Counted from the first letter of the stretch, positions 36,339 to 44,814 are shown. The stretch is 64,000 nucleotides of DNA from Atopobiaceae bacterium (GCA_022482785.1 JAKVON010000001.1:62001-126000); one strand, 5' to 3'. Made by a program: numbers and translations. The notes: generated by a model from the letters alone, not told the origin.

Positions 36339-37142
36339 ATGGCGCACTCGACCTTCTCCGAGCGGGTCCTGCTCAACGAGGACCGACTCACCGACTTCGA
36401 GGAGGAGTTCGTCCGATTCGCCCTGGCGAACCCCCGGGAGGTGTCCTCCGAGACCATCAAGGCCCTCTCCGAGCGCTTCTTCGTCTCTCCCAACTCGATC
36501 ATGAGGCTGGCGCGGAAGCTCGGCTACGAGGGCTTCTCCGACATGCGCATCTCGCTCGCGCACGAGATCGGCCAAAGGCCGGAGGAGGCCATCCCGACGA
36601 CCGAGGCGCTCGTCCGCAAGACCTTCGAGCTGTGCTGCAGGGAGGACCGGCAGCACAAGGCGAGTGCCCTGATGAGAGGCGCCGAGCGGGTCGCCATCTT
36701 CGCCGTCGGGGAGACGGCCTATGCCGCCCATGCCTTCGCGCGGGTGTTCGAGGCCTTCGACAACAAGACCGAGTTCGTCACCTACGAGAACCAGGTGCGT
36801 CACGAGATCGCCCGCGATCGTGGGCTGCTCCTCTTCGCCATCAGCATGTCGGGGGAGACCCCGCAGGTGGTGAACGTGGCCCGCGAGGCCAAGGAGAAGG
36901 GGGTGCCCGTCCTCTCGATGACGAACCTCACGCACAACTCCCTCGTGAGGAGCGCGACGCTCTCCCTGTTCTGCTGCTCCCCCCAGGAGCACGTCGATGG
37001 CATAAACATCACCGACCTCACCCCCCTCTTCGCCGCGATGATGTCGTTCGAGAGGTGCTACCTCGGGAGCCTGGGCGTCCTCCCCGCTGGCCCGGACGGC
37101 GCGGGGAGGACCGCCCCTCCCGCTACTGGCAGCAGGTCCTGA
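36339..37142 (+). CDS. MurR/RpiR-family transcriptional regulator
   Basis: A 267-residue regulator. The N-terminal 77 residues are the RpiR helix-turn-helix (IKALSERFFVSPNSIMRLAR), and residues 110-240 are a SIS sugar-phosphate-binding domain (LLLFAISMSGETPQVVNVAR). These regulators sense phosphosugars; here mannose 6-phosphate or phosphorylated mannosylglycerate would fit. It is divergent from the PTS/mannosidase operon with a palindrome between, so it most likely controls that operon and itself. In E. coli the equivalent regulator MngR is of the GntR family, so this would be a different solution. Its 3-prime end overlaps the tannase gene tail by 20 bases. GGGAGG precedes the ATG. Confidence 0.9.
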   Translation: MAHSTFSERVLLNEDRLTDFEEEFVRFALANPREVSSETIKALSERFFVSPNSIMRLARKLGYEGFSDMRISLAHEIGQRPEEAIPTTEALVRKTFELCCREDRQHKASALMRGAERVAIFAVGETAYAAHAFARVFEAFDNKTEFVTYENQVRHEIARDRGLLLFAISMSGETPQVVNVAREAKEKGVPVLSMTNLTHNSLVRSATLSLFCCSPQEHVDGINITDLTPLFAAMMSFERCYLGSLGVLPAGPDGAGRTAPPATGSRS

Positions 37143-39129
37143 TCCAAGAGATCAGGTTATCGGCCGCGCTGCCCGTCCTCTCCGCCGGCGTGTGGGCCTT
37201 GCCCCAGACGGTCGTGAACGAGACATCCTTCACGCCGTCGAAGACGCCCAGGGCCAGGGCCAGGTTGGCCTCGACGGTGAGCGCGGTGTCTCCCTGGTCG
37301 ATGCCCGTGTTGATGCGCCAGTGCTCGGCCACCTTCGACGTCCCGAACCCCTTGTAGGTGCCGCAGAGGTAGTACATGGGGTTGTAGGCGTTCATGCGGT
37401 ACTCCATGCTCTTGCCCTGGCTGTCGGTGAGGGCGAGGTCGGCCTTGTAGTCGGAGGGGTACGAGGCGTTCCAGCCGGAGAGCGCCTCGTAGGTGCCGGC
37501 GTTCTTCTCGAGCAGGGACTCGATTGTGGGATCGAAGTGCGAGGCGGCCTGCGAGGGCGTGCAGAACAGGGAGTTCTCGGCCTGGGTCCGGCCGAGCGAG
37601 TCGAAGGCGCACACGTCCTTGCTCGGCTGCTTGCACTGGGTCGAGAAGTCGGCGAGGCCCGTGATCCTCGCGGTGTTGGTCGCGGCGTCGTAGGTTACCC
37701 AGCTCACGTTCGCGTTGAGGGCCGCGATGTAGTCGGCCACGGTGTTGTAGGTGGTCGACGAGTCCGTGCCCACCGCCGTCGAGGAGCCGCCCATCATGCC
37801 GCCGCCCGCCATGCCCGATGGCATCCCGCCCGAGGGAAGGGTGCCAGAGGGAAGGCCGCCCGAGGGAAGGCCTCCCGCCGCCGCATCGGTCGAGGGGGCA
37901 GCCCCCGACGCGGCGGCATCGGTGGACGGGGCGCCTCCGCTTGTCGCGGCACCCGTCGAGGGGGCGCTCCCGGAGGCCGCGGCGCCCGTCTGGGGCATGC
38001 CGCCGGTCCTGGCGCCCATGCCGCCCATGCCACCCGAGCTCCCGCTTCCCGGGAATCCGCCGTCGGCCATGACCGAGGAGTTCGGCGTATACGGAAACGT
38101 CGTGTCGGCGAGGAAGTTGTTCAGAGACTTCTCGATGACGGAAACCAGATGGTCGTAGTACGTCCCGGCCAGGTAGACCCCCGAGTCGGTCCGAGAGAGC
38201 GCGAGGGCGGTCCCATGGTCGTCCTTGAGCCCGAGCTGGTTGAGGTAGCCGGCATAGGAGCTCGCGAGGTCGGTCGAGAGCGCCTTGGTGAAGGTCCCGT
38301 CGGCGCGCGTCCCCGTGGTCGCGAACTGCCCCATGTTCCACTCGTAGGCCTCGTTCGCGTAGTCGAGGCTCGTGACGGGGCACCAGCACATCGACCCGAA
38401 GACCGCATCCGAGATCTTGTTGCCGGCCTTGTCCTGCGTGACCGCGCCGATCTGGTCGAGGTAGGGCGTGTACAGTTCGCTGTCGCCGCTCGCGCCCATG
38501 AGCGAGCTCTGGGCACCCCCTCCGCTGTGTCCGAAGGTGAAGATCCTGTCGGTGCTGCCGGGGATGAGCGAGGAGTTTCCCCTCAGGAAGCGGACGCAGG
38601 CCTTGAGGTCGGTGACCCCCCAGGGGGCTCCGCCGGGATAGGAGACGTTGCCGGAGGAGTCGGTGCCGTTGTTCTTGCCGCGGCATCCGGAGTAGACGTA
38701 GACGAGGCCGGCCTTCATGTAGGTGTCGAGGCCGGTCGCGTCATAGCTGGTGGGTGCCGCCTGGGCCGCATAGCCGCCGGTGTTGATCGGCATCACGATC
38801 GGGGCGGTGCCGGCGGTGAAGTCCCCCACCTTGCCGTCCTTCTTGGGCGTGCAGGTGTAGGTGCTCCCGTCGGAGTTCGCCTTCGCGTCCATGTAGGCGC
38901 CGGGCACGTAGATGGCGCAGGACTCGTAGTCGGAGGCCTGCGGCTTCGCGCAGTAGACGGCCCCTATCTGGTAATAGATGTCGTTGTCGGAGTCATAGTG
39001 CCAGGCAGCCTTGTCGAGTGGCACGTCGCAGGTGCCCGAACCGTTCGACTGTCCGGAGCACCCCGCCAAAGGCACCGCGGCGGCGGCGAGTGAGCACAGG
39101 GCAAGGAAGGACCTCCGTGAGCACTGCAT
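37123..39129 (-). CDS. Tannase/feruloyl-esterase-like alpha/beta-hydrolase lipoprotein
   Basis: A 668-residue secreted lipoprotein. RRSFLALCSLAAAAVPLAGC is a signal peptide with Cys24 as lipid anchor. The hydrolase body begins WHYDSDNDIYYQIGAVYC, and the nucleophile is Ser202 in GHSGGGAQSS. The N-terminal strand pattern and YVYSGCRGKNNG resemble subtype A bacterial tannases, which split galloyl esters. Residues of about 353-448 are a low-complexity insert rich in Gly, Pro, Ala, Ser and Met with repeated GAAPSTDAA and LPSGG units, an odd feature inside an enzyme. GGAGAAGTC before the ATG fixes the start. A TetR-type regulator is divergent, with two operator-like sites between. Other ester substrates are possible. 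Confidence 0.75.
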   Translation of the reverse strand: MQCSRRSFLALCSLAAAAVPLAGCSGQSNGSGTCDVPLDKAAWHYDSDNDIYYQIGAVYCAKPQASDYESCAIYVPGAYMDAKANSDGSTYTCTPKKDGKVGDFTAGTAPIVMPINTGGYAAQAAPTSYDATGLDTYMKAGLVYVYSGCRGKNNGTDSSGNVSYPGGAPWGVTDLKACVRFLRGNSSLIPGSTDRIFTFGHSGGGAQSSLMGASGDSELYTPYLDQIGAVTQDKAGNKISDAVFGSMCWCPVTSLDYANEAYEWNMGQFATTGTRADGTFTKALSTDLASSYAGYLNQLGLKDDHGTALALSRTDSGVYLAGTYYDHLVSVIEKSLNNFLADTTFPYTPNSSVMADGGFPGSGSSGGMGGMGARTGGMPQTGAAASGSAPSTGAATSGGAPSTDAAASGAAPSTDAAAGGLPSGGLPSGTLPSGGMPSGMAGGGMMGGSSTAVGTDSSTTYNTVADYIAALNANVSWVTYDAATNTARITGLADFSTQCKQPSKDVCAFDSLGRTQAENSLFCTPSQAASHFDPTIESLLEKNAGTYEALSGWNASYPSDYKADLALTDSQGKSMEYRMNAYNPMYYLCGTYKGFGTSKVAEHWRINTGIDQGDTALTVEANLALALGVFDGVKDVSFTTVWGKAHTPAERTGSAADNLISWIRTCCQ

Positions 39130-39174
39130 GACTTCTCCAATCGTCGTGCGAAGGCCCCCGTGGCCTCCGTGTTG

Positions 39175-39190
39175 GATAGCAATCGTTATC
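39175..39190. promoter_or_regulatory. TetR-type operator candidate 1
   Basis: GATAGCAATCGTTATC, arms GATAnC/GTTATC with a 4-base spacer, is in the divergent spacer between the tannase-like gene and the TetR gene. It is nested in a longer inverted repeat GTTGGATA/TATCCAAC. Confidence 0.65.
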
Positions 39191-39200
39191 CAACTCGTAC

Positions 39201-39216
39201 GATAACGTCTGTTATC
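39201..39216. promoter_or_regulatory. TetR-type operator candidate 2
   Basis: GATAACGTCTGTTATC is a perfect-arm palindrome with the same half-sites and spacer as the site 26 bases away. The repeated architecture argues for a real dimer-binding site. Confidence 0.68.
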
Positions 39217-39381
39217 ACCTTGTCAACGAAACTTCCGCCAGCCTCACGATGGGCGCCCCGAAGGGCATGGGCGCACGTGCCTCTCGCGTGCCGGGCGACG
39301 GTGCCGCCATCCCGCGCCCAGCCCCTGTGATACGCTCGCAAGAGCCGAGAGGCCCGTCATCGCATCGAAGGGAAGCCAAGC

Positions 39382-40000
39382 ATGGAAGACGAGGACATCG
39401 ACCAGAGGCAGAGGATCATCGACGCGGCCAAGCGCGTCTTCGCCACGAAGGGCCTCAACGGGGCCTCTCTGAGGGAGATCGCCCGGGAGGCAGGCGTCAC
39501 CACCGGTGCCATCTACTACCACTTCGAGAACAAGAATGACCTGCTCGCCCAGGTCATGAGCAAGCAGGTCCACTACGTCGAGGGACTCTCCCCCACGAAC
39601 GAGGACGGGACGGAGAAGGACCCGGCCGCCTTCCTCGCGGAGGTCGAGGAGGGAACCTCGAGGCGCCTGCTCGACAAGGAGTGGCAGAGGCTCCACATGG
39701 TGCTCGCGGGGGAGGCCGTCGCCCAGGAGGGAGAGGACCTCGCCCATCACCGGGCCGTCTACGAGGACGTCATCGACAAGACCTCGCGCTACTTCTCGCT
39801 GGCGCTCGGCACCCAGGACGGCGAGAAGGGCCCGATTCGCCGCGAGCTTCCTCGTCGCCGCCCTCGACGGCATGGCCATCCAGACCTCGTTCGGGCTCCA
39901 CGCAGACGAGGTGCAGGCGATGGCGGACGAGTTCTCGGCCTTCTTCGAGACGGGCATCCGCGCCTACCTCGGCGAGCGGACGGACGAGACGGGCCGCTGA
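39382..40000 (+). CDS. TetR/AcrR-family transcriptional regulator (one frame break)
   Basis: A regulator of about 205 residues after repair. Residues 10-55 are the TetR DNA-binding domain (IIDAAKRVFATKGLNGASLR, IAREAGVTTGAIYYHF). The C-terminal ligand domain is interrupted near 39842, where removing one C gives PIRASFLVAALDGMAIQ and a stop at 39998. It is divergent from the tannase-like lipoprotein and two matching palindromes lie between them, so it probably represses that gene in response to a phenolic or ester ligand (inference). A clean ribosome site is not obvious, but GGGAAGCC lies close before the ATG. Confidence 0.85.
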
Positions 40001-40019
40001 GCACCCTCGGCCGCATCCA

Positions 40020-40180
40020 GAAGGGGTAGCCTCGCGCGAGCGAGAGCTTGACGATGCAGACGCCGGCGGACTCCATGAGCATGTCGTACTCCGCGACCTC
40101 GCGGCGGAGCTCGGCATTGAGGCCGGCGATCGGGGAGGTCCCCCGCGGCCATCCCGCAGCTCCTCGTGAGCCCCACTCAT
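40020..40180 (-). pseudogene. N-terminal remnant of a PAS-type signalling protein
   Basis: From the ATG at 40180 the frame reads MSGAHEELRDG. A one-base shift then gives SPIAGLNAELRREVAEYDML and SAGVCIVKLSLARGYPFW, after which similarity to a PAS sensor N-terminus stops at the end of the TetR gene. Coriobacterial GGDEF and regulator proteins commonly begin in this way before a PAS domain. It looks like the 5-prime end of a gene whose remainder was deleted. No ribosome site is clear. Confidence 0.45.
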
Positions 40181-40221
40181 AGTATCGCATGCCTGAGCAG
40201 GGGATCCGAGGGAAAATCCCC

Positions 40222-40928
40222 CTATGGCGCCAAGCGGTGCGAGGCCGACGCGTCGTCCGCGGGACCGCCCAGGAGGGCCGAGGCGCCCCGGTAGTCCGAG
40301 AGCACCTCGTCGGCCCCGAAGGAGCGGAGGTCCTCGGCCGGGAACATCGTCGCGATGCCCACCACGGGGCAGGGCCCCGGAGCGCCGGCCGGCCCTCACC
40401 CCGGAGCGGGAGTCCTCGAAGACGGCGCACTCCCCTATCGGCACCCCGATCCTCCCCGCGGCGGCCAGGTAGATGTCGGGGGCGGGCTTGCCCTCGAACG
40501 TGCCGTCCGAGAAGACCACGCGGGCCGGGTCGAACCACCTGTCGAGCCCCAGCTCCTCGAAGAAGAAGACGACGTTAGGTGTGGTTCGAGGCCGTGGCTA
40601 TGGTCCTCCCCACGCCCCGCTCGGCGAGCAGGTCGAGGAACTCGGGAAGTCCCGGCAGCAGCCGGAAGTGCTCGGGGTCTGCCAGGCAGTCGCGACGGTA
40701 GATGACCTCCTTCTCCTCCTCGAGCGACGCAATCTCCTGGCGGGAGAGGGGGCGGCCGAGGAAGTGGGGGAAGATGACGTCCGCGTTGCGCCCGTGGACC
40801 CACCCGTGGAACTCCTCGTCGGCGACGTCGCGGCCGATCTTGTTGGCAAGGAACTCCCGCCACGAGCTCTCCTGCATGGTCCGGTCGTCGATCATCGTGC
40901 CGTTGAAGTCGAAGAGCGCGCCCCGCAT
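40222..40928 (-). CDS. HAD-superfamily hydrolase, beta-phosphoglucomutase-like (two frame breaks)
   Basis: A HAD phosphatase or phosphomutase of about 234 residues after two repairs. Motif I is FDFNGTMID, where the usual second Asp is Asn-Gly (DFNGT), a variant seen in some members. Motif II is ATASNHT, and motif III/IV are the Lys of GKPAPD and VFEDSRSGV. An extra base near 40576 interrupts after ASNHT; removing it gives NVVFFFEELGLDRWF. An extra G in GGGG at 40375-40378 interrupts before PVVGIATMF. The stop at 40222 then ends the frame naturally. The likely reaction is dephosphorylation of a sugar phosphate. The start at 40928 has GAGGGG six bases upstream. Confidence 0.82.
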
Positions 40929-41165
40929 GGCCATCCCCTCGCCGAGCTCTCGTTCGCCGGGAAGCGTGCGCGCGGGGTTCCCGCGCGAGTCGAGTGCCTT
41001 GCGGTCATGGACCTTGGCAATCCTGCCCATCGTCAGCCCTCTCCTGGCGGATCCTCCCATGGCCCGCCATCCGCGTCTTCAATTCCCAACATTGCGACCG
41101 TGTCGTTCGAGGCGAGGCGCGCACAGCCGCAGACGGCGCATGCCGGGCAGCTCCAAGAGGACCCC

Positions 41166-42368
41166 CTACGCCTCCAGACGCCTCGCGATGGCGAGGATGA
41201 ACTCGTGGGTCCCCAGCGTTGTCGGATGCTCGAGCGTCGTGATGCGGGCGAGATCGCCCGTCATCTCGCCTGCCTCGATGGTGTCGAGGGTGGCCCTCTC
41301 GAGGCGATCGGCGAAGTCGACGAGGTCTGGAAGGCCGTCGATCTCGCCGCGCTTGCGCAGCGCGCCCGACCAGGCGAAGATGGTCGCGACCGAGTTCGTG
41401 GACGTGGGCTGCCCCTTGAGGTGCTTGTAGTAGTGGCGCTGGACGGTCCCGTGGGCCGCCTCGTACTCGTAATAGCCATGGGGCGACACCAGCACCGACG
41501 TCATCATGGCAAGCGAGCCGAACGCCGACGAGACCATGTCGCTCATCACGTCGCCGTCGTAGTTCTTGCACGCCCAGATGAAGCCGCCCTCGGCCTTCAT
41601 CACGCGGGCGACCGCGTCGTCGATGAGGGTGTAGAAGTACTCGATGCCGGCCTCCTCGAAGCGCCCCGCGTACTCTGCGTCGAATATCTCCTGGAAGATG
41701 TCCTTGAAACGATGGTCGTACCTCTTCGAGATGGTGTCCTTCGTCGCGAACCAGAGGTCCTGGCGCACGTCGAGCGCATACGAGAAGCAGCTGCGCGCGA
41801 AGCTCTCGATGGAGGCGTCGAGGTTGTGCATGCCCTGGACGACGCCGGGACCGTCGAACTCGTGCACCAGCTCGCGCTCCTGCGTGCCGTCGGCAGCGGT
41901 GTAGACCAGCTCGACCTTGCCGGGTCCGGGTACGACCATCTCGGCGTTCTTGTAGACGTCGCCGTAGGCATGGCGGGCAAGCGTGATGGGCTTCACCCAG
42001 TTGCGGACGCAGGGCTCGATGCCGCGAACGGTGATGGGGGCGCGGAAGACCGTGCCGTCGAGCATGGCGCGGATGGTGCCGTTGGGACTCTTCCACATCT
42101 GCTTGAGGCCATACTCCTCGACGCGCGCGGCATTCGGGGTGATGGTGGCGCACTTCACGGCCACGCCCAAGCGCTTGGTCGCCTCGGCCGAATCTATGGT
42201 GACCTGGTCGTCGGTATCGTTCCTGTTCTGGAGGCCGAGGTCGTAGTACTCGGACTTGAGGTCGACGTACGGGCAGATGAGATCGTCCTTGATCATCTGC
42301 CAGATGATCCTCGTCATCTCGTCGCCGTCCATCTCCACCAGAGGGGTGCTCATCTGAATCTTTGCCAT
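41166..42368 (-). CDS. icd: NADP-dependent isocitrate dehydrogenase
   Basis: A 400-residue enzyme of the eukaryote-like homodimeric class. It begins [20 protein letters not shown] and contains the substrate motif [15 protein letters not shown] region and [14 protein letters not shown]. It converts isocitrate to 2-oxoglutarate with CO2 release and NADPH formation, in this setting probably for glutamate synthesis rather than a full cycle. No frame defects. AGGAAGGC precedes the ATG at 42368; an upstream in-frame extension of 27 codons has no ribosome site. The 533-base spacer before it holds the four-copy repeat. Confidence 0.96.
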   Translation of the reverse strand: MAKIQMSTPLVEMDGDEMTRIIWQMIKDDLICPYVDLKSEYYDLGLQNRNDTDDQVTIDSAEATKRLGVAVKCATITPNAARVEEYGLKQMWKSPNGTIRAMLDGTVFRAPITVRGIEPCVRNWVKPITLARHAYGDVYKNAEMVVPGPGKVELVYTAADGTQERELVHEFDGPGVVQGMHNLDASIESFARSCFSYALDVRQDLWFATKDTISKRYDHRFKDIFQEIFDAEYAGRFEEAGIEYFYTLIDDAVARVMKAEGGFIWACKNYDGDVMSDMVSSAFGSLAMMTSVLVSPHGYYEYEAAHGTVQRHYYKHLKGQPTSTNSVATIFAWSGALRKRGEIDGLPDLVDFADRLERATLDTIEAGEMTGDLARITTLEHPTTLGTHEFILAIARRLEA

Positions 42369-42534
42369 GGCCTGCCTTCCTGCGTTCGCACGACACGTCC
42401 CACTCAACACGTAACAGGATACCGAAGACGGCATCGCCTGCCCGCACACAATACGAGGTCCGCACGACGATGTTCATCGTTCGGAAACCAGACCCCCAAC
42501 AAACGCCCTCTGCAACCAGGGCTGCGAGCGGCGT

Positions 42535-42781
42535 GGTCGCATATCGCATTCGTGGGGTTTGCCGGGATTCGTTGCCCCTTTGCGGGGCCTCGTGGTCGCA
42601 AACTGCATTCGTGGGGGTGGGGCATGGTCGCAAACTGCATTCGTGAGGGTCGGCCTCCAGGGAGCGCCTGGTAGACGGGGTGCGCCGCTCGGCGACGTTC
42701 TCCGCAAAACCCCACGGATGGCCTCGTTGACCACGGGAGGACAATTTCGGCGACCTTTGGTCGCAAATCGCATTCGTGGGG
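42535..42781. repeat. Four-copy GGTCGCAAA-YYGCATTCGTG repeat
   Basis: Copies at 42535-42557, 42594-42616, 42626-42650 and 42759-42781 share GGTCGCAWAYYGCATTCGTG plus a G-rich end, all on the plus strand. Spacings are 36, 9 and 108 bases, so it is not a regular CRISPR array. The host stretch 42369-42901 contains no convincing gene. Related motifs lie at 29086-29214. Confidence 0.75.
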
Positions 42782-42901
42782 ATGCGGGCTGCGTCCGGGA
42801 AATCCCGCCGCAGACCTCGACGGTCCGCGGCTTGGGGGAAACCCCCATCTGTCGCCCTCTGTTCCGTAAACAACGTCTTGGCACGCGACGCCCAGGCGCT
42901 C

Positions 42902-43966
42902 TCACCTCCCGTCTGCCGGGAAGCGCACGCCAAGCTGGCGGCGTATCTCGTCCATCACGCGCAGGGAGCCGAGCGTCACGTCACGCGACCACGCGACCCT
43001 CGCGGAGCAATCCCCGTCGCCAAGGACCGCCCCGACGAAGTCGGCGAGCTCGAGGGACATCTGCCTCTCGACGCGCTCGACCGCGATCGTGCGCCCCTCC
43101 CCCTCTCCCATGCCGTACGCCTCGCCGGAGGCCTTGGGCGTTATGAGCGTGAGGTCGCACTGCTCGGTGACGGACGGCACGATGAGGGTCGCCGCGTCGC
43201 CCGCAATCTGGGAGGGTAGGTGGTTGTCCCAGTCCTTTCCATAGGAGAGATTCACCACGGCATCGCCGAAGCCGCAGAGGACCTCGCCGGAGACGTCGAT
43301 CCACGACGAGTGCTCGCCCTTCCCCACCATCGACGACACGTCCTCCACCGAGCCGGCCGCGAGGATGCGGTCTGGCTCGCCGAGAAGGCCCACCATGGCC
43401 TCGACGCAATAGATGCCGATGTCCATGAGGGCACCCTCGGCGAGACGCGGGTCGAAGACGCCGGGAAGCCTCCCTTCCTTCAGGGCGGCGTGGCGAGACG
43501 AGACCTTGGCATAGCGGAGCGTCGCCGTGCGAAGCGCGCCCAGCGACGGCAGCGCGTCGCGGATGGCGGCGAACGCGGGCGCATGGAGGTGGCGGACCGC
43601 CTCCATGACCACGACGCCCGAGCGATCGGCGGCCTCGAACACGTCGCCCCCCTCACGGGCGTTCGAGGCGAGCGCCTTCTCGCAGAGCACGTGCTTGCCG
43701 CCGGCGATCATGGCGAGCGTCTGCGGGGCATGGAGCCCGTTGGGGCTCGCCACGTAGACCGCGTCGACGGCATCGCTTCCTGCCATGGACTCGAGGTCGT
43801 CGAAGAAGACGGTCGCCCCGAGCGGCTCGCCGAAGGCGCGCGCCCGCTCGAGCGAGCGGGAATAGGCCCCCACGTAGTCGACGCGCTCGTCGTGCGCGAC
43901 GGCATCGAGGAAGGACCTAGTGATCTGAGAGGTGCCGATCGTCGCGATTCTCAGCCTGCTGCCCAT
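42902..43966 (-). CDS. Gfo/Idh/MocA-family oxidoreductase, copy 2
   Basis: A 354-residue NAD(P)-dependent sugar oxidoreductase. RIATIGTSQITRSF is the Rossmann start, HVLCEKALASN carries the EK motif Lys that helps catalysis, and EGALMDIGIYCVEAMVGL matches the C-terminal domain GG-x-x-x-D-x-G-x-Y region. It is the last gene of the glycyl-radical operon, ten bases after the aldolase-type gene. Candidate substrates are keto-sugars or anhydro-sugars; 1,5-anhydrofructose reductase belongs to this family. GGGGAGG before the ATG supports the start. Confidence 0.88.
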   Translation of the reverse strand: MGSRLRIATIGTSQITRSFLDAVAHDERVDYVGAYSRSLERARAFGEPLGATVFFDDLESMAGSDAVDAVYVASPNGLHAPQTLAMIAGGKHVLCEKALASNAREGGDVFEAADRSGVVVMEAVRHLHAPAFAAIRDALPSLGALRTATLRYAKVSSRHAALKEGRLPGVFDPRLAEGALMDIGIYCVEAMVGLLGEPDRILAAGSVEDVSSMVGKGEHSSWIDVSGEVLCGFGDAVVNLSYGKDWDNHLPSQIAGDAATLIVPSVTEQCDLTLITPKASGEAYGMGEGEGRTIAVERVERQMSLELADFVGAVLGDGDCSARVAWSRDVTLGSLRVMDEIRRQLGVRFPADGR

Positions 43967-43976
43967 GAGTCCTCCC

Positions 43977-44648
43977 CTACTCGGCGGCGAAGGTGTCGCG
44001 GCCGTAAGCCGCGCGCCAGGCGGCGCTGAACTCGCCGACGGCGATGCCCGTGCCGGGGTGGTCGACCATGGCGTAGACGACCTCGGGCGGAACGGTCACG
44101 GCCTGGATGCCGGCCCTGATGAGCTCGTGCACCTGGCCGGCGTTCTTGAACGACGCGGCGACCACCTTGGCGGGGAGGCCGTTCGCGCCGAGCATCTCGA
44201 GGAGGTCCTCCACCTGGCCGACGCCGTCGCCGTAGTTCTCCATGCGGTTCACGTAGGGGGCGAGGTAGTCGGCGCCGTTCATGGCGGCGAGGAACGCCTC
44301 GTCGGCCGAGTAGATCGCGGTGGCGAGCACGCCCAGGCCCTCGGCCTTGGCCGCCTTGATGGCGCGCAGGCCCTCGTGGGTGACGGGAATCTTGACGTAC
44401 ATGCTCTTCGGGCGCAGCGAGCAGATCCTGCGGGCGTCGGCCATGATGCCGTCGAAGTCGGTGGCCACGGTCTGCATGAAGAGGAGCTGGTCGTCGTCAA
44501 GCACCGAGAGCATGTCGTCGGCCACCTGCTCGGGGGTCTTGCCGCTCCTCGTGATGATCGTGGGGTTCGTGGTGACGCCCGTGACCGTGAGCATGTCGGA
44601 GAGCTCCCTGACCTGCCCGGCGTCCGCGGTGTCGAGAATGAGTTCCAT
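43977..44648 (-). CDS. fsa: Fructose-6-phosphate aldolase-type transaldolase-family protein
   Basis: A 223-residue TIM-barrel enzyme. The Schiff-base Lys is Lys86 in MYVKIPVT. Residues that in E. coli FSA favour aldolase over transaldolase chemistry are kept: Gln59 (FMQTVAT) and Tyr132 (APYVNRM). The paralog at 51881-52561 has Glu and Phe at those places. It is expected to cleave fructose 6-phosphate or a 1-deoxy analogue to glyceraldehyde 3-phosphate plus a three-carbon ketone. It stands directly downstream of the glycyl radical enzyme and activase, the same pairing found in E. coli (ybiW-ybiY-fsaA and pflD-pflC-fsaB). GGAAGGG before the ATG at 44648 supports the start. Confidence 0.85.
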   Translation of the reverse strand: MELILDTADAGQVRELSDMLTVTGVTTNPTIITRSGKTPEQVADDMLSVLDDDQLLFMQTVATDFDGIMADARRICSLRPKSMYVKIPVTHEGLRAIKAAKAEGLGVLATAIYSADEAFLAAMNGADYLAPYVNRMENYGDGVGQVEDLLEMLGANGLPAKVVAASFKNAGQVHELIRAGIQAVTVPPEVVYAMVDHPGTGIAVGEFSAAWRAAYGRDTFAAE

Positions 44649-44739
44649 GGTGGTCCCTTCCTGTCGTCGGTTCTTTGCTGGCCGAGGGGGGGTCCCTCCT
44701 CGACCCAATAAAGCCGGTAAGCCACGTATCCCCGCGCGA

Positions 44740-44814
44740 GCCCCAGGGGGTCTTGTCCCTGGCGAGTTCCGAGCGAAGCGAGGTGTCTGAGCCGGGGACA
44801 AGACCCCCTGGGGC
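44740..44814. repeat. 20-base perfect inverted repeat between activase and aldolase genes
   Basis: Left arm 44740-44759 and right arm 44795-44814 (GGGACAAGACCCCCTGGGGC) are perfectly complementary over 20 bases, separated by 35 bases containing CCGAGCGAAGCGAGG. It fills the only sizeable gap in the glycyl-radical operon. There is no T-run on either side. Confidence 0.85.

Noticed and set aside
42535..42781. CRISPR array
   Set aside because: The four repeat copies have gaps of 36, 9 and 108 bases, no uniform spacers, and no cas gene is in the window.
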